Shown: positions 38,380-46,334 of the stretch, one piece after another
How the letters are laid out: each line of letters opens with the position of its first letter
How positions within the stretch are numbered: position 1 is the first letter of the stretch
The notes under the pieces: model-generated
The model's input: only the letters and a program-made list of their open reading frames with translations
Told to the model about the DNA's origin: nothing
Database searches by the model: none
From: Alteromonadales bacterium alter-6D02
Lineage (GTDB): Bacteria; Pseudomonadota; Gammaproteobacteria; Enterobacterales; Psychrobiaceae
Assembly: GCA_002835545.1 (NCBI GenBank)
Contig: PIZK01000017.1
Coordinates: 1 to 51,589 of the forward strand
Direction of reading: 5' to 3'
DNA length: 51,589 nt
Program-made: the position numbers and the translations under genes

Positions 38380-39256
38380 TTAGGTTAAGCTCCAAAAGCG
38401 GGTTAATGACAACTCGCGGAGCGGTGAATATACGGTTTCTCATCAAACGATTGACCAACAATAATAATCCCAAAAGCAATAATGTACTCCCCATAGCTCC
38501 GCCACTATAACCTTCTCGACGCTCAACGTTTGCAATTTTCTCTTGCTTAACTCGCTGTTTAAAATTAGACAGCTCCAACTCTAAATTAGCACTCATATCT
38601 GTCACGGCTAAATCAAAACCTTCACGTGATTTTTCTGCTAATGTTTCATCAATACCAATAGCTGTTGAGCGCTCGGAAAGCTTATTGATTCCCGGTGCTC
38701 TAAATAGCATTTTGGTGCTTTTAACATCAAAAACAGCCGTATCAACAAATGTTTGTACTGAGTTCTCATTACCAGGTATTACATACATCCCTGCGATGGT
38801 CCAATAAAGTAACCCCGCACTGTTCTCTATTGATTGAGTAACTTGGTCATATGACACCAACGCCATCACATCAACATCATAGAGCCTTGCAACCTGAGCA
38901 AGGGTAGTAAAACCTTCCCCTCCTCTTAAATATGTACTTGGGATAACTTCAATACGATCTATGTAATCGTATTTTAAAAAAGACTTTTTCACTTTATTAA
39001 GCAGCTCAACCTGATCTTTACTGTGTAAACCATCACGAGCCCATTGAGAAGACGGTACAAAAGCAATCCCAACCGTCACAGGTAGCCTTAGTGTTGGCAA
39101 CTCCGGTTTATGTTCACTGCGGCTATTCTTATCTGGGTATAAAAAATCCATCAGGCTGCTTGATTGAGTGTTTTTTCCTGTATTAACACTGACTATTGAA
39201 CTACAAGACGCTAAAAAGATTACCCCTAGCATCACCATTAACATTCTAAATTTCAT
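38372..39256 (-). CDS. Rhombotarget-type lipoprotein with C-terminal sorting-like segment
   Basis: A 294-residue lipoprotein with lipobox FLASC near residue 18. The central domain includes GIAFVPSSQW, LARLYDVDVMALVSYDQ-like sequence and TAVFDVKSTKMLFRAPG. It recalls the rhombotarget lipoprotein family, whose C-terminal segment is thought to be cut by rhombosortases. Near residues 250-272 it has REGYSGGAMGSTLLLLGLLLLV followed by NRLMRNR, a GlyGly-CTERM-like tripartite end. About 20 further residues follow (IFTAPRVVINPLLELNLNE), which is unusual for such signals. No rhombosortase gene is in the window. The aggaataag ribosome site is good. Confidence 0.72.
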   Translation of the reverse strand: MKFRMLMVMLGVIFLASCSSIVSVNTGKNTQSSSLMDFLYPDKNSRSEHKPELPTLRLPVTVGIAFVPSSQWARDGLHSKDQVELLNKVKKSFLKYDYIDRIEVIPSTYLRGGEGFTTLAQVARLYDVDVMALVSYDQVTQSIENSAGLLYWTIAGMYVIPGNENSVQTFVDTAVFDVKSTKMLFRAPGINKLSERSTAIGIDETLAEKSREGFDLAVTDMSANLELELSNFKQRVKQEKIANVERREGYSGGAMGSTLLLLGLLLLVNRLMRNRIFTAPRVVINPLLELNLNE

Positions 39257-39416
39257 TCTTATTCCTTTAACTACGCTGTTGCTTTGGTGGTCAAGTCAGC
39301 GGATTTTTACTGAAACCAAAACAAGTAATATATACCGCACACCGCTACGGGTAAACATATGTTTTATAGCAGTAAAAAATTCATTCGCTGAAATCCGCTG
39401 TATAGATACAGATTCA

Positions 39417-40049
39417 TTAGTTGGCATTCTTTATCTGAAACAAACTAACCCCCATACCAACAAACAAGCCACCAGTAATGCGTTGAAACCATTTAACATT
39501 GTTGGGCTTAGCTAAGAAGCCTTTAGCACGTTGGGCTAAGTAGCCATAAGTAGAAAGTGACAAAAATGAGAATGCCATAAAAATGAACGTCATTACGATA
39601 AATTGCAATGGCAGAGGTTGCGTAGTATCAAGAAATTGAGGAAATAGCGCCGCAAAGAAAATAATGGGTTTGGGATTAGTGATAGCAACAAGCAACCCTT
39701 CTTTAAAGTAAGAACTAAGCGCACGTGGTTGGTTAACCAACGCATGTTGCTGGTTCTTATCTTGTCGACTACCACGAATTTGTTTCACGCCAAGGTAAAT
39801 TAAATAACAGGCACCAATAACCTTCACCGCCATAAAAAGCGTCGAGGAGGCTAACAAAATCGCACTTAAACCGGTGACCGACAAGGCCGATAAACACATT
39901 AGCCCCAAGATATTACCCACAGCGGACACCATCACGCACTTAGCACCATTAACCGCGCCATTATAAATGGCGAGAAAAATCGCAGGGCCAGGACTAATAA
40001 TATAAAAAAATGAAACAAAACAGTAGATGGCTAAAGTGTCTAAATTCAC
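39417..40049 (-). CDS. LysE/RhtB family amino acid exporter
   Basis: A 210-residue inner-membrane protein with six hydrophobic segments. The family N-terminus FFYIISPGPAIFLAIYNGAVNGAK is followed by GNILGLM, YLIYLGVKQIRG and ITNPKPIIFFAALFPQFLD. The start is GTG at 40049 behind cggag. The family exports amino acids such as homoserine, threonine or lysine; the substrate here is unknown. Confidence 0.88.
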   Translation of the reverse strand: MNLDTLAIYCFVSFFYIISPGPAIFLAIYNGAVNGAKCVMVSAVGNILGLMCLSALSVTGLSAILLASSTLFMAVKVIGACYLIYLGVKQIRGSRQDKNQQHALVNQPRALSSYFKEGLLVAITNPKPIIFFAALFPQFLDTTQPLPLQFIVMTFIFMAFSFLSLSTYGYLAQRAKGFLAKPNNVKWFQRITGGLFVGMGVSLFQIKNAN

Positions 40050-40260
40050 TAAATTCTCCGAGTTATATTCAAACGCATAGATTGAATTTTAAAATATAAT
40101 ATTAAAGCGATTTTACAATTAATAAAGTACTTAATTTGTCAGCTATTTTCATGTCGAGAGAGTTTTAGATTAGGTAGGTACCCATCATTCGAGCTTTGTC
40201 CATAGTAACATCTTTTCTCTGATACCAGTTGCTGCTCACTGTTTTCAACGTGTTGATTTG

Positions 40261-40767
40261 TCATACTGAAAATCGATTAACCATTTTGATGTACCCCTGC
40301 TCCACAAGACCGACGTCTTGAAACCCTTCCTTTTCGTATAATCGTTTTGCTGGATTATCTAACGAAACGCTCAGGCTGACAGCAGGATACTGCTTTTTAG
40401 CGCTAACAAGCGTCTTACGGAGTAAATACCTACCAACACCATAGCCTCGATAACTTGGCATAACTGAGATTGAAAGCTCCGGTATTGCGTTATCAATAAA
40501 ACCAAAACCTAATTGATTACCGCTCCAGCAACGACACCATGCGGCGCCAATGGGCTTATTATTATGCAGCGCCAAAAAACCAAAGTCATCAGCACCTTCC
40601 ATCCAACCTTTCACGTAACAAGAAAGCTGCGGTGAATTCGCAATCAGAGGCTCTGGCACTAGCTCCTCAGAAGGTGCATTCACTGCATAGTAGAAAGCTT
40701 TTCAGAGAAAATTTTCATCCGAGACTGAGAGTGGGCGGGTTACTAAATGTTGTAAAACGGTATTCAC
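40261..40767 (-). pseudogene. GNAT acetyltransferase interrupted by TGA at a Trp position
   Basis: The intact-looking frame begins inside the family domain (GTG at 40683). Reading upstream in the same frame extends the protein to a GTG at 40767 behind aagg: VTRPLSVSDENFL, then TGA (40702-40704, codon 22), then KAFYYAVNAPSEEL. Related GNATs have FLW at this place, so TGG to TGA is the simplest reading. Motif A (SYRGYGVGRYLLRKTLV) and SLDNPAKRLYEKEGF are intact. Either a pseudogene or an internal start makes a shortened 140-residue protein. Confidence 0.75.
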
Positions 40768-40914
40768 CTTAATCGCAAAAGCCGCCTGTTAAGCGGGGTT
40801 AATCGAATTCAGAAGCAGTGCCATCACCCATGATCTGATAAGTTAGAGCGAGCAGAAGCAAACAGACATCGACTTTTTTCACTGAGTTGAAAATGTGAAA
40901 CTATTGGTTACAGG

Positions 40915-41340
40915 TTATGATAGGCGCTCGTTAATCGCGGCAAGTAAATTCTCAGGATCATCAGTCCCTAGGCTCACTGTTGTTCCATCGTTTAGCTTAA
41001 GCTCAACAGCCGTTAAACCCGATACATTATATAACCACCCTGTTGAGATTAGACGAATACCAAAGCCATAATACCATTTAGTTCGTATAACCTGCGCCGA
41101 TCGAACATCAGAAATGGCTAGTGATTTCTTCCAAAACTTAGGGCCAAAAAACCAATCAATCGTATCGCTACTGACCTTAATGGTGAGTGATGAAAAAAGC
41201 AGCGCAATCACACCGACAATGACAAACGCAAACCCTATAGGCTCTTGTGGCTTACTTATTAAGCCAAGCACAAGAATAACAGTCACAAGCCCCATTAGTG
41301 CAAGCATCGCCGTACCTAGCTGTGTGTTTTTATATTGCAT
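40915..41340 (-). CDS. Membrane protein with two TM segments and a PH-like domain
   Basis: A 141-residue protein starting MQYKNTQLG. The ATG at 41340 follows aggag; a longer open frame to 41430 lacks such a site. Two hydrophobic segments (about 9-29 and 34-52) precede a beta-rich domain (IKVSSDTIDWFFGPKFWKK, GFGIRLISTGWLYNVSG, VELKLNDGTTVSLGTDDPE). This layout resembles small bacterial PH-domain membrane proteins. The function is unknown. Confidence 0.65.
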   Translation of the reverse strand: MQYKNTQLGTAMLALMGLVTVILVLGLISKPQEPIGFAFVIVGVIALLFSSLTIKVSSDTIDWFFGPKFWKKSLAISDVRSAQVIRTKWYYGFGIRLISTGWLYNVSGLTAVELKLNDGTTVSLGTDDPENLLAAINERLS

Positions 41341-41619
41341 AGAAAACTCCTGAGACGTAAACGTACAGCATAATTTAGACCCTGTGGTCTGCGAAGATAT
41401 TAACACAAACGAGACAATGAAAAGCCTCACGTATTCTAAGTATTCACTACACGCTCAAAGGAGCCAGTATACTCCACAAAAACAACATTAAGAAACAATC
41501 ATTTACTGTATTTAGATACCATTTTAGAAAACATAGGAAACGGAAAACACGAAAAACAAGAAAGGCTTAAACTTTTCATAAATAGCGAAGAATGAGCGCC
41601 AGCCAACTTCACACTAACG
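41341..41619. other. Intergenic region, no gene recognised
   Basis: I see no convincing coding frame, RNA gene or terminator here. It is the right edge of the region containing the toxin-antitoxin remnants. Confidence 0.5.
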
Positions 41620-41724
41620 TTATACATCAAAGGCAAAAAACATGACTAATGATATTAGAGCCAAAGGAATTGTAAGTAGCCCCCATAATACAGCAGCAAC
41701 TTTCGCATTTTGACGTGCAGGCAT
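41620..41724 (-). pseudogene. Fragment of a membrane protein
   Basis: The minus strand encodes MPARQNAKVAAVLWG then a hydrophobic stretch (LLTIPLALISLVMFFAF) and stops at 41620. It looks like the tail of a small membrane protein joined directly to the truncated yoeB remnant by deletion. The family is not recognised. Confidence 0.4.
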
Positions 41725-41737
41725 TCTTGTCTTGAGT

Positions 41738-41803
41738 TTACCAATACAAGTAGTCGGTCCAAGCATCGTCAGTCCCAGAGAGTAAACGTTGGCTACTACT
41801 CAT
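41738..41803 (-). pseudogene. yoeB: yoeB toxin remnant
   Basis: The minus strand reads MSSSQRLLS then TDDAWTDYLYW, then TAA where YoeB has a Gln; the next codons, TQDK, still match the family (YWQ-TQDK). The rest of the toxin is deleted. The ATG overlaps the end of the antitoxin remnant, as in intact yefM-yoeB operons. YoeB is a ribosome-dependent mRNA interferase; this copy cannot be functional. Confidence 0.75.
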
Positions 41804-41901
41804 CAATTAGTTCTCGTGCTGTTGTATCGGCATCATTAACTACACCATCCAAAACAGCTTTGAGACCACTTCTGGCTTCCGTAAAAGATACAATCTTTCA
41901 C
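41796..41901 (-). pseudogene. yefM: yefM antitoxin remnant
   Basis: The minus strand reads KIVSFTEARSGLKAVLDGVV, then NDADTT, joined directly to ARELIDE and a stop. The start and end match YefM/Phd antitoxins, but the central part (normally about 50 residues) is deleted, and the start codon is out of frame by one base. This is a clear decayed toxin-antitoxin module together with the adjoining yoeB piece. Confidence 0.78.
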
Positions 41902-42029
41902 AAGAGCTTCCACATGTACAACTTATAAGACAAATATAGACTTAGACAACCAACATGTATAGTTAATTGAACATGCGAAAATTTACAAATTTAAGTCTGT
42001 CCTTTCATTCTTGTTTTATTCTCTTGCAT

Positions 42030-42063
42030 AAAAAAATCCGATGAAAAGTATTCATCGGATTTT
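42030..42063. terminator. Terminator after the S9 peptidase gene
   Basis: A perfect hairpin AAAATCCGATGA-AAAGTAT-TCATCGGATTTT lies about 100 bases past the peptidase stop. Symmetric A and T tracts allow action in both directions. Confidence 0.88.
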
Positions 42064-42161
42064 GATCTCATTGAGCCATTCTTCAAGTTATATTTTACTT
42101 AACTGATCGGCATTAGTGCAGGTGCACTGGCTGTTTAATGCTAAATTACGCTTAATCGTGC

Positions 42162-44063
42162 TTAAAGCGTATCTTCTAACCATTTGAAGAATTCACGTTG
42201 CCATACAATGCCGTTTTGCGGCGTTAGTACCCAGTGATTTTCTTCAGGGAAAAGTAAGAAGCGACTCTGTAAGCCACGTAGCTTTGCGGCTTGGTACGCA
42301 GCAATGCCTTGCTCAAGTGGCACACGGTAGTCTTTTGCACCGTGGATCACAAACATTGGCGCATCCCATTTTTCAATGTGATTGATTGGATTGAACTGGC
42401 CATAGGCTTTTTCAGTCGCTGCGTTCTTTTCCCAGTAAGCACCGCCTAGTTCGTTGTTGACGAAGAATAATTCTTCTGTTGTGCCGTACATGCTGCGTAA
42501 GTCAAAAATACCACAGTGTGCGATGAAGGTTTTAAAACGACCTTCGTGGTTACCTGCAAGGTAGAATGCAGAGTAACCACCGTAGCTTGCGCCAACGGCA
42601 CCAATGCGGTTGTTATCAACGTATGACTCTTTTGCTACATCATCAATGGCCGATAGGTAATCATCCATTACCTGACCGCCCCAATCATGGCTAATATCGT
42701 CGTTCCACTTTTCGCCGTGACCTGGCATACCACGACGGTTAGGCGCAACTACAATGTAACCTTGTGATGCCATTAATTGGAAGTTCCAACGGAATGAATA
42801 GAACTGAGAAAGTGGCGACTGCGGCCCACCTTGAAGGTATAAAAGCGTTGGGTATTTCTTTTTCTTATCGAAATTAGGTGGGTAAATTACCCAAGTGACC
42901 ATGTCTTTGCCATCGGTAGTTTTTACCATGCGCTTTTCAACGTTTGGCAGGTCTAGCTCACCATACACTGAATCGTTTTCTTTAGTCAGGGCAGTGAGTT
43001 TTTTGCTACCTAAATCAAAACGGTAAATCTCTTTGGCTGCATTCATGCTATTGCGTGTGACCACAAGCTTATCTTTTAGCACTGCAACAATGCCGTTTAC
43101 ATCAAACTGACCTTTGGTTAGCTGTTTGATTTTAGGCTTAGCCTTGGTTTTTGTATTCACCGCTACTTTAAATAGCTGAATTGTGCCATTGGTTGGCGCA
43201 ATAAAGTAAATAGTTTTGCCGTCAGTACTCCACTTAAAGCTAAATACCGTGCCATCCCAGTGCTCAGTTAAGTTAATATCGCGGTTTTTTACGCGCACAA
43301 TAATATCTTGCTTGTCGGCTTCGTTACCTGCTTCATCCATTTGTAGCCAAGTTAAATGGCCTTTTGGCGAAAATGCTGGGTACTTATCGTAGCCAAGGTT
43401 TTTCTCGGTGTGATTGGTGGTTTTTTTACTTGCTAGGTTATAGCTGTAAATGTCGGTATTGGTGCTTTTAACATATTCTGTGCCCGTAAGCTTTTTGCTT
43501 ACGTAATAAATGTTTTTACCTTTTGGCCCCCACGTGTAGTCTGCCGGACCACCAAATGGTGATGTTGGACTATCAAATGGCATGCCTTGCATGATGTCGA
43601 CTTTTTCTTCAGTTTTTAAGTCTTGGTAAAACACATGCTTGTATTTGCCATCTTTCCACGTATCCCAGTGACGGTAGTTTAAATCGTCATAGACATAAGC
43701 ATTGGCTTGGCTCAGCTCTTTATGGCGGTCAGTGGCAAGTACGTCTTCAATCTGTACTTTTTCGTGAAATAGCTTTTTGCTGCCATCCGGTGAGATACTT
43801 TTATCAATGACCACACCTTGGTATGCCTCTAATAATTGAGAACTACCACCTTTTAGCGGTACTTGGTACACCTTGCTTGAAAAGTCATTCTTTTCAATGC
43901 TTGGAGTGGTTACCTTGTAAATCACATGAGTTTTGTCTGTATTTAAGCCCAGTGCGCTTACGCGTTTAAGTTGCCAAAGTTTCTCAGGTGTCATCACCTC
44001 TTTGGCTGATACATGCATACTTGCCGCAAGTCCTAAACTTGCACATAATAGAATCCGCAACAT
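42162..44063 (-). CDS. S9 family prolyl oligopeptidase / dipeptidyl peptidase
   Basis: A 633-residue exported peptidase with a signal peptide (cleaved near ASMHVSA, residue 20). An N-terminal beta-propeller (about 30-370) is followed by an alpha/beta hydrolase domain. The nucleophile Ser is in GASYGGYSAF near 490, the Asp in HGAKDYRVPLEQG near 575 and the His in FPEENHWV near 610. It probably works in the periplasm on oligopeptides, like DPP5-type enzymes. It is a single gene next to the integron end. Confidence 0.92.
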   Translation of the reverse strand: MLRILLCASLGLAASMHVSAKEVMTPEKLWQLKRVSALGLNTDKTHVIYKVTTPSIEKNDFSSKVYQVPLKGGSSQLLEAYQGVVIDKSISPDGSKKLFHEKVQIEDVLATDRHKELSQANAYVYDDLNYRHWDTWKDGKYKHVFYQDLKTEEKVDIMQGMPFDSPTSPFGGPADYTWGPKGKNIYYVSKKLTGTEYVKSTNTDIYSYNLASKKTTNHTEKNLGYDKYPAFSPKGHLTWLQMDEAGNEADKQDIIVRVKNRDINLTEHWDGTVFSFKWSTDGKTIYFIAPTNGTIQLFKVAVNTKTKAKPKIKQLTKGQFDVNGIVAVLKDKLVVTRNSMNAAKEIYRFDLGSKKLTALTKENDSVYGELDLPNVEKRMVKTTDGKDMVTWVIYPPNFDKKKKYPTLLYLQGGPQSPLSQFYSFRWNFQLMASQGYIVVAPNRRGMPGHGEKWNDDISHDWGGQVMDDYLSAIDDVAKESYVDNNRIGAVGASYGGYSAFYLAGNHEGRFKTFIAHCGIFDLRSMYGTTEELFFVNNELGGAYWEKNAATEKAYGQFNPINHIEKWDAPMFVIHGAKDYRVPLEQGIAAYQAAKLRGLQSRFLLFPEENHWVLTPQNGIVWQREFFKWLEDTL

Positions 44064-44300
44064 CGCGAAATACCTCTAAAAATAAAATCTCGAATAGACT
44101 ACATAAATTGACACTAAGTTAAAAGAACTCGCGTTAAGAATTGGGCAGATTATCCAGAGGTAAGATGTTATCAGGCTGGCATGTTATCGTTACAGTAGCT
44201 CTAAAGCCCTTTTATAAAGTTTATGAAACGGCCATTCACGATAATTTATGATTGTCTTATTGTTCTATATGTTCGATTCGACACAACAGGAGATATAATT

Positions 44301-44573
44301 ATGGCTACTACTTTGCCTCGCATCACCGCTAGAGTTGATGTCGATACACAAGACTTACTTACTAAGGCTGCCGCGATCACCGGCATGTCTAGCATCAACT
44401 CGTTTGTTCTTAGCGCTGCAATCGAAAAAGCTAAACAAGTCATCGAACGTGAACAGGCTTTAAAACTGAGCCAAGCTGATGCTATGTTGCTAATGGAAGC
44501 TTTAGACCGCCCTGCTACACAGAACTCAAAACTAAAAGCTGCTGCTGATCGGTACGAAAGCAAAACTCAATGA
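44301..44573 (+). CDS. tacA: DUF1778 (TacA-like) ribbon-helix-helix antitoxin
   Basis: A 90-residue protein starting MATTLPRITARVDVDTQDLL. The ATG at 44301 follows aggagat; an upstream open ATG at 44223 has no such site. The N-terminal ribbon-helix-helix binds DNA, and the C-terminal part (MEALDRPATQNSKLKAAADRYES) is the toxin-neutralising segment. Its stop overlaps the toxin start by four bases. The pair sits at the outer end of the cassette array. Confidence 0.88.
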   Translation: MATTLPRITARVDVDTQDLLTKAAAITGMSSINSFVLSAAIEKAKQVIEREQALKLSQADAMLLMEALDRPATQNSKLKAAADRYESKTQ

Positions 44574-45067
44574 TGAACACGGTACTTCTAGATAAAGCTA
44601 AACACGATAGAAACCGATTCAAGTGTGGTATCGAAGCTCTCAATAATTACTTAAAAGTAATGACGAGTCAGCAAGCAAAAGAAGACAACACCAGAACGTT
44701 TGTTTTGGAAGATGATAACGACAACTCTCATGTCATCGGCTTTTACACGCTAACAATGACACCAACTGACTTAAAGGCATTGCCCGATAACTTACAAAAA
44801 AAACACCAACCATCCACCTCTGGTGGTCTGATTGCTCGCCTTGCTGTCGATGACCGGTACAAAGGGAAAGGTTTTGGTGAATGGCTGCTTATCGACGCAC
44901 TCAGAAAGCTATTAGCTGCAAGTGATAGCGTTGCATTTCCAGTTGTTATCGTTGACGCCAAAGACGGTGCGAAACACTTCTATGAACGCTATGGTTTTCA
45001 ATCATTTGAAGACGCTGAAAGTAAACTCTTCATCACCATTGCTGACGTGAGAGCAAGCTTAAGCTAG
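44570..45067 (+). CDS. tacT: TacT-like GNAT toxin (aminoacyl-tRNA acetyltransferase family)
   Basis: A 165-residue GNAT. Family features are FKCGIEALNNYLKVMTSQQAKE, IARLAVDDRYKGKGFGEWLLIDAL (acetyl-CoA loop) and HFYERYGFQSF with the catalytic Tyr region. TacT enzymes acetylate charged tRNAs and stop translation. Operon order and overlap with the antitoxin are typical. The first attC site of the integron begins about 17 bases after its stop. Confidence 0.9.
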   Translation: MMNTVLLDKAKHDRNRFKCGIEALNNYLKVMTSQQAKEDNTRTFVLEDDNDNSHVIGFYTLTMTPTDLKALPDNLQKKHQPSTSGGLIARLAVDDRYKGKGFGEWLLIDALRKLLAASDSVAFPVVIVDAKDGAKHFYERYGFQSFEDAESKLFITIADVRASLS

Positions 45068-45083
45068 TTAACCGCTAGCCTTT

Positions 45084-45169
45084 AGCAACGCCTAAATAAC
45101 AGACTTAAAATTGTTTGCTAAAATTTGAGATACAAAAAACAGCAAACTGTTTTAAGTCCTTGTTATTTT
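45084..45169 (-). other. attC site A, interrupted near its R'' box
   Basis: On the minus strand the arms AAGGACTTAAAACAGTTTGCT and AGCAAACAATTTTAAGTC-TGTTATTTAGGCGTTGC pair as in Vibrio-type attC. The outer R'' piece (plus-strand CTTGTTTGTTATGT) now lies at 45543-45556, on the far side of an IS91-derived insertion. It is the outermost attC of the array, belonging to the DUF6435 cassette. Confidence 0.75.
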
Positions 45170-45542
45170 CTTGTTAAACGAAGCCACTCCGCGGCAGAGT
45201 ATACTCGCGGTTGTTCATACTTAACCAGATAAACCACCACTGGATGCGTTTTAACTGGAGACATCACAATATGCACGGGGGTTACTCGAACGAGTTAAGT
45301 GATACCGATAATAAGGAGAATGGCATCAACAAAATGAGAGAAGCAATAACGAGAAGAACAACAACTAAAAATAGCTAACCACTTGATATAACGTGAACAC
45401 ACGTTATGCACTAACACGACTCGGCTTGAGTTTATTATTCAGGCTTGATCACCGCTGGTACACCTTGCACTATTTACTATAAAAGGAAGGGCTTCGGGCT
45501 TGTCCAACACCCGATTAAGGTGTCGGCTGCGCGACACCTATT
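45170..45542 (+). mobile_element. IS91-derived non-autonomous element, copy A (about 373 bases)
   Basis: It starts cttgttaaacgaagcc, continues ctccgcggcagagta, and ends with hairpin GGTGTC-ggctgcgc-GACACC-tatt abutting CTTG. Most of its length matches copy B, but nearly all the integrase and transposase coding part is gone: the leader ...ggagacatcac joins directly to the transposase tail (tactcgaacgag). A perfect hairpin ATAACGTG-AACA-CACGTTAT lies at 45388-45407. The terminal hairpin followed by CTTG fits the origin end of IS91-family elements, which insert beside such tetranucleotides without target duplication. Confidence 0.65.
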
Positions 45543-45630
45543 CTTGTTTGTTATGTTTTTATTGTAAAATACAAAACTAAAGTCTCTTCATATACGTATT
45601 AAAGTAAATACAATTTAAAAAGTGATAAAG

Positions 45631-45810
45631 ATGTTCTCAATATTTAAAACTGATCCAATAAAAAAATTAAACAAAGCTTATGAAGCCAAGCTTGAGCAAG
45701 CTATGCACGCTCAAAGAAATGGCGATATTAAGTCTTATTCAATGATTACTGCTGAAGCTGAGTTAATAGCAAATAAAATACAAGAGCTAGAAAATTCCGC
45801 AAAAAAATAA
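45631..45810 (+). CDS. DUF6435 family small protein (integron cassette)
   Basis: A 59-residue, mostly helical protein: MFSIFKTDPIKKLNKAYEAK, then LEQAMHAQRNGDIKSYS. The pattern is that of DUF6435. An upstream GTG at 45622 is open, but the family starts MFSIF. The stop lies in the edge of attC B. It is encoded opposite to the attC orientation, so it needs its own promoter. The function is unknown. Confidence 0.8.
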   Translation: MFSIFKTDPIKKLNKAYEAKLEQAMHAQRNGDIKSYSMITAEAELIANKIQELENSAKK

Positions 45811-45896
45811 CGCCGTTTTAAGCGGCAAATTGCAGTTTGCTAAAATAAATGAGGCACGAACAAAAAGCCAACTGTAATTTGTCCGACTTGAAAACC
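45804..45896 (-). other. attC site B, interrupted near its R'' box
   Basis: On the minus strand, CAAGTCGGACAAATTACAGTT-GGCT pairs with AGCAAACTGCAATTTGCCG and ends GGCGTTATTTT. The R'' box (minus ACCTAAC, plus GTTAGGT at 46586-46592) is separated from it by element copy B. It belongs to the alpha/beta hydrolase cassette. Confidence 0.75.
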
Positions 45897-45994
45897 CTTA
45901 TTGAACGAAGCCGCTCCGCGGCAGAGTATGTCGCGGTTGTTCATACTTAACCAGATAAACCACCACTGGGTGCGTTTTAACTGGAGACATCACG

Positions 45995-46273
45995 ATGAAC
46001 ATTGCCCAACAACAACGCTTTAATACCCTTTATCAACAACATCTTATCAACCTTCGCTTGCAAGGTAAACGCCCATCAACCATTGATGCTTATGCCCGTG
46101 CCGTTCGCCGTATTACTGAGTATTTTGATTGCGTACCCGATTCTCTGACCACTGCTGATTTGAAGCAGTATTTTAATAGCCTGATTCAAACGCACTCTTG
46201 GAGTACCATTAAGCTGGACCATAAAGCTTCCGCGTTCTGCTCTCGCCCCTCAACTGACACCACCACGCGCTAA
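45995..46273 (+). pseudogene. Truncated tyrosine recombinase (N-terminal domain) of the IS91-like element
   Basis: About 76 residues of a phage-integrase-type core-binding domain remain (LRLQGKRPSTIDAYARAVRR, LTTADLKQYFNSLIQ, HSWSTIKLD). After that the frame runs into deleted transposase sequence out of frame and stops. All catalytic residues (R-H-R-Y) are missing. Such recombinases accompany some IS91-family transposases. Confidence 0.85.
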
Positions 46274-46334
46274 ACGCATTTGCCCGTGTTGCCAACACGA
46301 GATGACCTGTATAGGCATCACGCGAACGAGCTAA
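46245..46334 (+). pseudogene. C-terminal tail of an IS91-family transposase
   Basis: In the frame ending at TAA 46332-46334 the sequence reads APQLTPPRAKRICPCCQHEM, then TCIGITRTS. A Cys pair plus Cys spacing (CPCC...C) and the position just before the element end fit the tail of a Y2 transposase. Only 29 codons remain. Confidence 0.6.

Noticed and set aside
40702-40704. Selenocysteine at the TGA of the GNAT gene
   Set aside because: The family has Trp, not Cys, at this position, and I see no selenocysteine hairpin just downstream.
41590-41625. Possible attC remnant (agccaacttcacactaacg)
   Set aside because: Only one arm resembles an attC; no pairing arm or R boxes are found nearby.
41710-41928. 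Plus-strand frame of 72 codons
   Set aside because: It is antisense to the yefM-yoeB remnants and has no ribosome site or family resemblance.
45509-45556. Independent short attC cassette site at the end of copy A
   Set aside because: The same hairpin forms the end of both IS91-derived copies, and the flanking attC halves match each other across the element, so I treat it as an element end and discuss the attC likeness as a hypothesis only.
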